Shown here: in pieces, positions 39,701 through 50,300 of the stretch
Position numbering within the stretch: position 1 is the first letter of the stretch
Layout: each line of letters begins with the position of its first letter
Assembly: GCF_001522545.3 (NCBI RefSeq)
Contig: NC_031770.1
Coordinates: forward strand, 14,125,115 to 14,189,114
Reading direction: 5' to 3'
DNA length: 64,000 bases
From: Parus major
Lineage: Eukaryota > Chordata > Aves > Passeriformes > Paridae
Notes under the pieces: model-generated
The model's input: only the letters and a program-made list of their open reading frames with translations
Databases searched by the model: none
What the model was told of the DNA's origin: nothing
Position numbers and translations under genes: made by a program

Positions 39701-41332
39701 ATTTGGGTCAGTCATCTCCTGGAGTTGTTCCCAAGCATTACACTAACTCCTTATCCAAACCAGTGAAACATTACTGAAAAGAAAAAAAGCAATAAATGAA
39801 TAGAAAAAAAGAGGCATATGAGGCTAATTACAAGCAAACCAAAAGTGCCTATCATTTAGATCTTGATTTCAATCTCACTTCATGTTGGTGTAAATCAAAA
39901 TGTCTTCTTCTTGAATCTCTGCCAGCAATCATTAAAAGGTTTTACAGAATAGTCTTTCTTTAGGGCTACTGGGCTTATATTCAGGGAGATAATCTGGTTG
40001 ACAAGATGGTTGAAAGCATTAATCTTTCTGGATTCTGGCCCGACAATACAACACACACATCTCCTCCAAAAACATAATATCTGCTCTAGCTCATTACCTA
40101 AACAGCTGACAGACTCCCATTAATTTGACATTGAGTTGGGAAAAAAAGAGCTGTATGCTTTGTAAGTTATATAAGGGCAAGCAGAAATCATTCCTACATG
40201 CTGTATCATTATTAATGCATTTTCTGACTGATGGCCAATTACACAAGGTCCTGCACCCTTGGAGAGGATCACCCTTGGAAATATTGACCTTGAAATAATG
40301 TAAGCCTCTTGGATGTCAGGGGAAGAGGTAAGAAAGTTAACAAGCTGAAGATGGGTAACACAACTACTTTTTGAAATGAGCACCAAGACTTGAAATTATT
40401 CTCCCTTGTAAGTCTACATATCTTTGTCTAACTCCAGAACTTCTATTTTAATGCAGTCCCAGGAAAAACAGAAGTGTTAACTGCTTTCCAAACCATTTAA
40501 TAATATTACCAAAAAGAAAAAAAATTTTAATCAATATAGTACAGGCATTTCTGATTTTTATCAACAGTTTGTGAGCTATTATTTTTATGTAATGAACTTG
40601 TATTGACTATTAAACCAATATTTAATTATTGAAATCACTGCAGTCTTTTTAGACTGTCCCCTGTCCATCTCTGCATTGTCAGAATCTCACAAGCTGGCCT
40701 GCCTTATGTAGAAATTGAAACACAATGTAATTGCAGCCCTTTTGAACCTGAAAGTCCATGAAATACTTGAACCAAAATCTCAGGATCTAGGCAGCATGCC
40801 ATTTTTTTTTTTTTCATTCAGTATCCAAATATCACGAGAATGGCAAAGTAACTCAGTGGAATTTTACCAATCTGGTCACATCTACTGATAGAATAAAAAA
40901 CACCCTTTCTGACTAGGAACATTAAAAAGAGATCAAATGTGCCACAGGTATTTTTGTCCAAGGTGGCATCCCACAGCACAGAGCTTACATATGTAAGATT
41001 AACAAGGTTGGGTGCAAAACTCCCTTCTTACCTCATGAACTTTTTTTATTTCATTTGCAGCAATGGTAATCCAGAGTTCAATCAAATTCAAATTTATGCC
41101 ATTACAAACATGAGCAGAATTTGGCTCTTAAATTATAGCAGCTAAGCACAACAGATTTTGTTTCCCTTGCAGTGTTTTTAAGCTCCTGATACAGAGACAG
41201 CTTTCATGTCTTTCATAATTCCTTCTTCCTGAATGCAACAAGGTAAGCATCAAACACAACCCAGAAAGAGCATGGCTCCCTTAATTTCTCATGATGGCTT
41301 TAATTTATTTTAAAATAGTTTTTAGATCAGTG

Positions 41333-41362
41333 CATAATATGTGCTAAAAGACACATATTATG
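41333..41362. other. 11-bp perfect inverted repeat
   Basis: CATAATATGTG (41333-41343) and CACATATTATG (41352-41362) are exact reverse complements separated by eight bases. In AT-rich DNA such a structure can arise by chance or by local templated mutation. No function is inferred. Confidence 0.9.
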
Positions 41363-44300
41363 TCTTATAGCCTGATAAGAATCAGGCTCAGACCTCACTG
41401 TGAATGGCTTGAAGCTCTGCAAAAGGCTGTACCACCCCCTTTTGACATTTTGAGATAGCAGACAAAAAAATAAATAAAAAGGTGAAAGAAAGTCTTAGGA
41501 AGAGTCTGTAAGACTATGCTGGCCGTAATTATTGGATTTATCATCCGACTGACACCTGGATCACCGGATCAAAGACACGGGGGTTTGTCATCTAGTGAAT
41601 AAAGCTTACAACTCATCCTGCTTCAAAGCTTACCCAGCCTTTAGGCTTTGCTGTGTAACTGTACCTGTATGAATTCACAGCCTTCCCTTTCTGTTCAGTG
41701 CCCCTTTCAGGCACTCACACATTGGTACAGACGAGGAGCCCCGCTGGCCTCACTTAACACCTGCAAGTGTAGCTCACACACAGGTCCAGAAAAGCCAGAC
41801 TTAACTGATGGCTCAGTCAGAGGACCAATACTAGGGCCCAAGTGGGAAGAACCCCACTCCCCTGACTCTGTTATTTACCCTCCCCTGCAGAGCTGGTCCC
41901 ACTGCTGAGAGCCCAGGGTTTTCTCCCCAGTAACACAGCCTCCACAGAAGGATGCAGAACACCCACAAAATAGTCACAGTCCCCTAATTCATAAAGACAT
42001 GAGCACTAATCCTGTCATGATATTCATGAAGAACCAACAGCTCTGGCATTACACTGAAAGCACACACAGTGAAGCCCTGAGGCACAGTAACAATTGTACA
42101 CAGAGACCTGACCAGATTCAGATTATTTTCCAATTGCTTATAGACGAGCCACAGGCTTCTTTCTCTCTCAGCATCCTTCCTCCAGCCTTTACTGGAGGTA
42201 AATCACTGATTTACATTCCCAGGCCAAAGCCCTTCCCAAAAATTCAATATTATTTTGGTAGGGAAATGCCACAAATCACAGCTCAATGCTGCCAGACAAA
42301 CTGGGAAGAAGGAGTCGATCATTAAGTAATTGGCTAAATAACAGAGACCCACTTTCTGTAAACAAACCCCCCATTAATCAGTACTCAGGAGGATGGATGT
42401 GGTCCAAAGTTACTTACTGCTCGGTGCTTTGTGTCTGTACTGACATATTTTTAACAGCACCTTTACAAACGCGTTTCTTTTTGTAGTTCTGGGCCTGGTT
42501 AAAGCCAAAGACAGTGAATTGTTAAAAATGTGATAAAAAAATTCAAGCAATGGAAAGGAACTGAAGGTTTGTGTTAAATGGGAAGCAGTACTTTACTAAG
42601 CTGGTTCAATCATTGTCAGCTCTAATTCACCTGTAATTAACACAGCTCAGCACATTGAGTGGTATTTTAGCAGCGCTTTATCAACTATTCTGGTCAAGTT
42701 AATCTATAGGACAGAAAAATAATGAGGCACTTTAGGTTTATTTCACTAAACAGTACACAGGAAAGCACTTCATCTTTCCAGCACCACAGCGAAAAAAGAG
42801 AGCTTCACACAGAAAGCAGTGAGCACAAACTCCTGTGATGTGCCACGCTGCCTGTTACCTCTGTGCTGCTCTTGGTGTGACACCGGCCCTTAGGATGAAG
42901 TGTGCACTCAGGAATGATGGGATCTGAATCACCACTGCATCTTCATAGGTCTGTCTGCATGTAGGAGACTGAAGCCAAAAAAACCCACCATAATTCCTCC
43001 TGACAGATGTACTCAGCATCAGACGTCTCTAACAGAGTCTGGGTAGAAGAAATACTGGAGCATCTGCGGGCTGCTCAGCTTTTCAGGCAGAAAGCACAGT
43101 CCATGGCAGCCTACACGCTCACTGTTATCTTCTGGAAACTAGAAAAGCATATGTTACAGCAGATGCTGCACTATGATTTCCCCCCTTGGACTCTGTTAAG
43201 GGCATTCAGCTAATTGTAGCACTGTAATTAGCTGTGTTCTGTACCTCAGAAGCAATTTTTTCTACACAGGAGTATTCCACTGGCACCACTTCTCCGAGGA
43301 ACTGTAAAAAGGCACGTTATGGTTAATAAATGGGGAAAGAGAAGGAAAGATAGTAAATTAGAATAACTGGCCTAAACTGGGTCTACAATGACTGCAAGGT
43401 CTGGGTTACTCATGAACAAAGTGAGCTGACAGACTGCAGCCCTGAGTGAGAAACCTTGTAGCAGCTCCTCCAAGCCGGATCTGCCAGTCCTTACTCCATC
43501 AACCCCACATTTCAGGTCAGAGGCAGATCCAAAGGAGTATGGACTGAGGGGGTTTTCCTGTTTGCATTTTTTGCCTGTGCAGAGAAAACCTACAACCTAC
43601 AGCTGCAGCTCTGGCAGCTGTTATCACTCCTACAATTCCTCTGTGCAGAAAGGCTCACGTACACTTCTGCACAGCGGCCTTGAGGCAAGGATCCGGGAGA
43701 GCACTCCAACATGTGTAAAGCAATCCCTGCCTCTGCCAGCACTTGAGCAGAAGAATAACATCAGGCATATCTTTAATTCCCTGTAACTTCAGCAAATCTT
43801 CAACCCATCGAACTCGAGCTCCCACTTAAGTACTGCCAGAATAAAGATGGTTCCTTGAACTATAAAATACATATATTGCCATTCATTATGATTATATAGC
43901 CATGTAAGAATGTAGGTGTGAAAATCTTTGTAGCAGTTTTGTAGTGTTTACAGGGCTGTAGAAGGCTCCTCCACGTAGAAACTGCTGTTACTCCTGAATC
44001 TGTCAGTTTAGGTTAAACACCTGAACACCTACACATGAATATATGCCTATACTACAGATAATCTCATGCTTCATCTTGAATAGATATTAGCTCAGGAACA
44101 GATGTGCAAGCAGCATGATTAATGATCGTGTCTTTCCATCAGAAATAAAGTTTTTGCTTACAATTCTAATTTACATATGTTAAAAAAAATTGGCACCAGA
44201 ACATTTTGATATATATGGGTAACATTTCTCAGTTTCAGGGGGCACGGTGTCCAGGGATAGGTGCACCTTCAGGGGGTAAAAGTGGGATGAATGCAAGTCA

Positions 44301-46300
44301 GTGGGTTGAATGCAATTAAGTATGTTTTTCATATTACTACATGGCTTTTGCATTTAATCACAAGATATATACTCTTACACACATGGGCATAACAACACAT
44401 ATATTACAAATACAAGATTTATAATTACGCTGCTGACTGTGGTGCTCTGTCAAACCTGCTGAATGGGCAGGAGGAGGCTCAGAGATCTGAAATGTCTTGA
44501 TATCAGCACAAACCCAGCCCTCAGTGAGCCTTACGTTACAAAACACCTCACAGCCACTGGTACTTTACTTGGAGATCAAAATGCTGAAGGCAAAAGAGAA
44601 GAAAGTAAGGACAGAGAAATTCCCCTGCAGCCTGTGCTACGTTGGCATTGTTGCCAAAGACAAGGGTGCAGCTCATACCGGAACCAGCTTGGGCTAACCA
44701 GCTCTCATACGGCTGCAGCACACAAAACCACCTTTGCCCAAAATGGTTACATCTCAGCGAGGCCAGGCTGTCCCTACAACTCACATCACAACCCAACAGC
44801 AAGCCCTGAAGGTCACAGAGGCTACTCACAGTGCCTTGTCTCCCAGCAGTGCCACCTCTCCTGGCAGGGACTCGGCTGAGGAAAGTAGTCATGTCCTCAA
44901 ACACCACACACTGCTCTAACACCCTCAGTCAAAATATCCTCAAAGGCATCTGAGCACCAGTGAAACCCTGCAAACCATCAAATGTTGTGCATCATGGGGA
45001 CGACCCATGACACCTGCCAGGCAAAGAGTGACAGCAGGTGTCACTCAGCCGTGCTGCTGCCCCATGCTCTTCCAGGATGGCTTGTCAAACAAATTTTCTT
45101 TTTCATTTTGTTGGGTTTGGGGTATTTTTTTTGATGATGCACTACTTTGCCTGACTTTGAGAGTATAGGCAGTTTTGTGGACAGGCAAACTGTCCAGCAG
45201 AAGAGAGTTTGTTTCTTCACATCAAGTGCATGTGCAGTCAGTCAGTAACCAAGCTCCTCCTTGGGACCCAAGGACTTGGTAGAAGAAGTCTGGAGATGGG
45301 ACTTTCTTTCCTGCCCCCGACTGTCTCCTCCCCAAATCAATGTATGTGGGCACATGTAAATAATGCAAGAGTATAACCAGATTTTTCCTCATGGATTATT
45401 CCTCCTGTAGGAAACCAAGCTTCAGGAACCCAGAAACCTGCTACTTTCAGCCCTGGCAGCTGAGTGTGGGTAAAGAGTCAGCAGTGCCACACAGACAGGT
45501 CTCAAGGAAATTGCAGGTCCTCACAAGGGCACAACGCTATCCTACCTTTGCCAGCTGGCACAGTTCAGTTGATCCCTTGATTTCACAACCCCATCACTTT
45601 CTCTGATTTCAAAGATGATGGGGAGGTGGGGGGGAGGTGGAGGAGAGATCATTACAAAGGGAAGTGCTAGCTGGAATTAGGTAGACCGTCCATCAGAATA
45701 AGCCTTCTGCAGTGTTGGATGAAAGGGAGTGCCAAGCATAGAGGAATAAAGTGTCAGAGTGCACCTCATAACCATTGCAAGGTCAGGATAAAAGCTGACA
45801 TCCCTATCAGCTAAAGTGGAGCAGATGACACTGAAGGAAGAGAGTTGAGTGGGTGGTGGGGCTCTTGGAAGGGAGAGCAAAGCAGGGCTTTGCCACCCTA
45901 CCCTCCTGTGCAAGATTTGGTTCCGGCTCCTGCTCCAGATGGACACAGGTCACACTGTTGAGGCCGGTCCAGGCGAGTTCTTAGCAGTTGCTAGCTATTC
46001 CCCACGACTCAGTCCCTGCTGAGAGCACAGGGATGCCCTGAATCACACACGTCTCACACCTCCTTCCTCTCTCACATTTTATTCCTGAAATGTATAAGGC
46101 CTTATTATTTGATTCCATTATTTTAAAGTTGGAAAAACTGTTGTCAGGCAAATCCCCCGTGGTGCTGGGTCATTCCCTCCTTGACTCTGTCTTTTCCTGG
46201 ATAAACTTGAAGAGAGGGATAGGATGATGTACCCATACCCTTATTTTACAAAGCCTGCTCTGGGGAGCAATTATCTTTTTGGTGGCTTGCTCCATCACTC

Positions 46301-46959
46301 GCCATAAATAAGAATAAAGTCCTGATTTCTAACTAGCTTCTAACTAGCTTCTTTCTAGGTTCTCGAAGCTACAGGTGTAGCAATAAACAATAATAACAAA
46401 AACAGCAATAATGATAGTTACGTGGAAAACAGTCCTTTACAAAATGGATGGACCTTTGTGAAGAGAAGTAGTGCTGAGAACATGATTGCTGCTTCCACAC
46501 AAAAGGTATAATCGATCACAAAGTAACAAGTCACACACTCAGAAATGCCTCTCAGATCACCCAGCAGGCAAATTATAATCCTTCATCAGCGATACAGCTA
46601 CTGTGTGTGGAGCCGTAAGAGAGAGTTTGACACGGACATTTGTATCCCAAACACTTCCATCTTCTAACGAGGCTGCTCTATCAGCACAGTATTTGACCCG
46701 TTAAGGGAAATGCGGCATTTTTCCTCCTGGCACGAACTCTCAAAGATGTTCACAGCCTGATAAATGGGTGCTAGCAAGGCCCACACCTCCTCACAGCTAG
46801 GAAGGGGGGTACTGGGGAGCTTTCCGCTAGGAACGGGCAGCATCGCTCGTGGTCCCTCCTAGGCAGCACCGAAGGGACCAGAACTTCTGACAATCCATGG
46901 AAACCTTCTGCCAGCCACCTGTAGGCTTTGCAGCCAACTTTCCCAGTCAGAGCAGCCGA
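46301..46959. other. Upstream flank of LHCGR
   Basis: A short duplicated motif, TTCTAACTAGC, occurs twice in tandem at about 46328-46349. The remainder is unremarkable proximal 5' flank. An ATG at 46897 opens an upstream reading frame out of frame with the receptor start; it matters only if transcription begins upstream of it. Transcription start sites cannot be read from sequence alone. Confidence 0.5.
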
Positions 46960-47380
46960 GGAAGGGCGCTCCCCGGGGGCCGGAGCGCGGCATCCCCGCG
47001 GCGGCGGGCGGCGATCCCGCCCCGGGGCGGGCGGAGGAGGCGGGGGCGCGGGGCCGCGTCCCGCGGGCTGCGGGCGGCCAGAGGCGAGCGAGAGGCGGCG
47101 GGAGGCGAGCGGGGCCGGCCATGGTGCCCTGGCTGCTGCCGCTGCCGCTGCCGCTGCTGCTGCTGGCGGGCTGGGCGGGCGCGGGCGGGCGCTGCCCGCT
47201 GCGCTGTGCCTGCACGCACGGAGCGCTGCGCTGCCCGCCGCCGCCGCACGGAGCGCTGCCCGCGCCCGCCCGCGCGTAAGTACCGCGGGGGGCTCGGGTG
47301 GGAGCGCCGAGGGGGGACGGGGCTGCCCTGACAGCCGCCGCGCCGGCTTGGAGCATCCCTGGCCGCGCGGAGGTGCGGAA
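46960..47380 (+). promoter_or_regulatory. CpG island and probable LHCGR promoter
   Basis: Sequence turns abruptly GC-rich and CpG-dense around the receptor start codon. GC boxes that could bind Sp-family factors include GGGCGG at 47006, CCCGCCCC at about 47016-47023, GGGGCGGGCGG at 47024-47034 and a GGCGGGGGC-like site at about 47039-47047. No TATA box is evident. Known mammalian LHCGR promoters are TATA-less and Sp1-dependent, which fits. Promoter assignment is inference from composition and from position over exon 1. Confidence 0.8.
47121..47275 (+). CDS. LHCGR: LHCGR exon 1: signal peptide and LRR cap
   Basis: The ATG has a strong Kozak context, with G at -3 and G at +4. Residues 1-23 form a leucine/proline-rich hydrophobic signal peptide ([15 protein letters not shown], then AGWAGAGG). 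The cap follows with cysteines spaced C-x3-C-x-C-x6-C in [15 protein letters not shown]. The last gap is one residue shorter than in the human receptor as I recall it. The coding part is 155 bases and ends after the second base of codon 52, followed by GTAAGT. No in-frame ATG is seen between 46897 and 47121. Base composition is extreme (nearly all G and C), unlike the downstream exons, as is common for avian first exons in CpG islands. Confidence 0.96.
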
Positions 47381-50300
47381 CGTGGGGATGAAGTTTTCAA
47401 ACTTTCCAAGTTCAGACAAACCCGGAGGCAGAGCTTTCCCCTTGGGAAGGAGACGCGCATCCTTTCGGGGCTTTTTCTCAAGGGGCGAACCGTCTCACGC
47501 TCCAGTAGCCTCAGTGACAGAGGAGCGGGGTGCAGGTGTCGGGGCTTTCTGTGCTCTCTCGCTGTGGCAGGATGCATAAACCGCCTTTCCTAACGCCTTG
47601 TGGTGGCATGGTTGGGTTTAAAGAAACCTGATTAAAATCTTGAGAAGTCACCTTGAACCTCCTGTGAGTTCTAGGGTTTGTTTTTTTGTTTCTCTGTTGG
47701 ACTTCCTGTAACCTCTTCTCCCAAAGTATGTATGATTATTTTTTTCTCTATCCTAAAGCATCAAAATCCTTTCCACTGTGTTCATTGCATCTTCTTGAGG
47801 TTCAGCTCATTGACAAGTTATTGACTAGTTTGTTTTTCCCCTCTTTTAGTAAAAAACCTGCTGTGAGTTTGACAGCTGTTCAGATGTCTGCAGGGTGAGA
47901 GGTCCATCATAACCTTCTGCTTAATGCTTTTCTGAGAATTAGGATTAAATTAAAATAACAAGGCATCTTGGACATTCCCTTTCCCCACTCACACACCACA
48001 GTCCAAGCTCAAGATCTAGGAGACCAGACCAAATACTTGATACATGTAGGTATTCAAGTGTTGTGTTGTTTATGGGCTGTTACAGCCCTGATCTAAACAA
48101 CCATGGCGTCAAAATACGGGATTAGAGGAGCAGCCGATAGGATGGTTGCCATTTCCAGGATCCCTTGGTTATCTCTGCATGAGTTGAGCTGGGGTTTTCA
48201 CATTATGACCCTTTTGGTAACAAGCCTGTGTTTTCCATTTTCATCTGTCTTGTTTGTAAATTTAACTTGCTCTTGAAATTCCCTAGGGATGATACTAACC
48301 CTGATCTCCCCTTTCTCCCTCGCTCAAGAATGAAAATGAGCAAGAAAACCTAATTTGTAATAATCTAGAGCCATGTAAACCATTCTTCCAAAGGAAGAGA
48401 TTTTAGAAAAATCTGTGCCTTGGATTTGTTCCCTCTCTATTTCCCTGTGTTACCTTACTGTCAGAGAAAGCAGAGCCCATGGGAGCAGAGACTCTCCCAT
48501 CACATTTCTTCCCCAGTATTCACAGCACATGCAGAGCAGGCAGTGGACCAAGCATGGTTATTAGAACAATGCACATCACAGCCCAGAGAGGTTATCAAGA
48601 GCCCTAAATGTACGTGATTTTATTCTTTCTCTGTTTTGGCTTCATCTTTTATTTCTCCTTTTTCCATCTGTCACCCCAGGAAGAAACCACATCTCAACCT
48701 CAGTGATCACGTTAGGACAGATAATGGGTTTATGGCTGCTGCCAGTTCTGCCTCACTGAGAGCAACAGGGCTAGGTAATGGACAAAAAGAAGAGAAAAAC
48801 ATTTCCTTTCTACCTTCAATAGAACATTTAATCCTGATGATTGTACACAAAGTCCCACTATTAGGCTGGCTGTAGAAACCAACTTTACAGTCAGAAAAGG
48901 GTTCAACCAAGATTTAGCTCAATACTCCTATAGAGAAAATATTTACAATTAGAGATTAAAAAAAAAAAAAAATCCCTGTCTTTCACAGACACACTCAGCT
49001 CCTTCTGCTTCCAACCTGATTTATATTGAACCTGAACCTATTTGATTAAAACTTCCACTTCTTTGTATTTTTTTAATAGAAAGTTTGCATTCATCATACA
49101 ATTACAAAGCTGCACATATGAATGTAGTCGCTGACCTTACAGGTGTACACTCTTTTGTTCAGTTGTTATTCAACCTCTTTTATTTTTCTTTCATCTCTGC
49201 CTTTGGTTTTCATACCAGTTTCTTCTTATACATTTAGCTGTTGTCTTCCCCTCTCTTACTCTTTCCCCTCTTTCTTATTCATACAGTTTTTGGAGCTTTG
49301 TTAGTGCCGGCTGCCTCTTTCCACTCTCCCTGTCCTCCTAGTTCTCTTCTTCCCCTGCACAGCTCTGTGTATGAGAGAAAGCAAGAGAATGTTGATTTGT
49401 CCCCTCATAGCCAGATCTGTACCCCTGTGCACCAGGGGAATTGCAGTGTGATGTTTGTGAGTGCATTAATAATTTGGTGGGGGGCAAATGCTGGTTTAGG
49501 TTTTTCCAGCACCATTCCTGGGATGCCCATATCCTTCCATCAGTGTCACTGTAACACAGAAACCAGACCTCAGAAAAGTCCTTCTTAATTGTATGGTCAG
49601 TCAAGAAAATAAGCTCCAGTATGTAACTCCAGCTATATCTGAGCAAAGTCTGATGCTGTAATGATCTGTGCTTCCAAACGTACTTTTGATACTTTGTTAT
49701 AGCCATAGTATATACCCCATAGGGAAATTTCAGTCCTTTTTTTTACCAGAGTTATCCTTGCCATGTCACATTATTGCTTTAAAACTTCTTTCAAAATTAT
49801 TAGGCCTCTGTCTGGTTGCAGAATGATGGGATTTATATAGTCCTGAATTGATTATATTTTTCTCAAATTCCCATTCTTAGTTTGGACATTACACAAACAA
49901 TATAGAACCTCCACTATTCAGACACCTTTGAATGCCCTTTGGCTACATCAGCTATATGTCCTCTTAGTCTCAGCAGAAAAATAATCTTTAATACACCATT
50001 ATATTTTGAAACAAAACACGATTTTCCTTCTTTTGAAACCTCACATGTACTTTTGGGTTTTTAAGCAAAGTCTGGTTGGATAGGCACCCAACTCCAGCTG
50101 TGCAGCAATGGGCATTGGATACCTTAAGAATTTTTGCTCCTTCAAAAACTTCATTTCACGGTAAGTTCCCTTTGCTGTACCTGAATGTGTACCCCTGTGC
50201 GCAGAGCTTCTGCAGTTGGGTGAGTGACATGTGGTGAGGCAACAAATTACAAAATATCAAATACAAAACTTTGTGGCAAAAGCCTGAAGAAGCAGACAGT

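Larger units (their letters stand above)
22037..46300. other. Intergenic DNA, no gene recognised
   Basis: No gene can be supported in about 24 kb. The longest open frames (for example 213 codons at 28635-29276 and 161 codons at 38165-38650 on the minus strand) show no family signature and overlap frames on the opposite strand. A locally GC-richer patch with a few CpG lies at about 27690-27840, without promoter or exon evidence. Minor simple sequence includes an AAAAT-type run near 37239-37260 and an A/T-only stretch at 30664-30722. Distal LHCGR regulatory elements may lie here, but none can be pinned down. Confidence 0.6.

Noticed and set aside
46771..47577. 268-codon open frame on the minus strand over LHCGR exon 1
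   Set aside because: Stops are rare because of the CpG island; the translation is low-complexity Ala/Pro/Arg and lies antisense to a well-supported exon.
46928..47593. 221-codon open frame on the plus strand across exon 1
   Set aside because: It is out of frame with the receptor, reads through the exon 1 donor site and is low-complexity.
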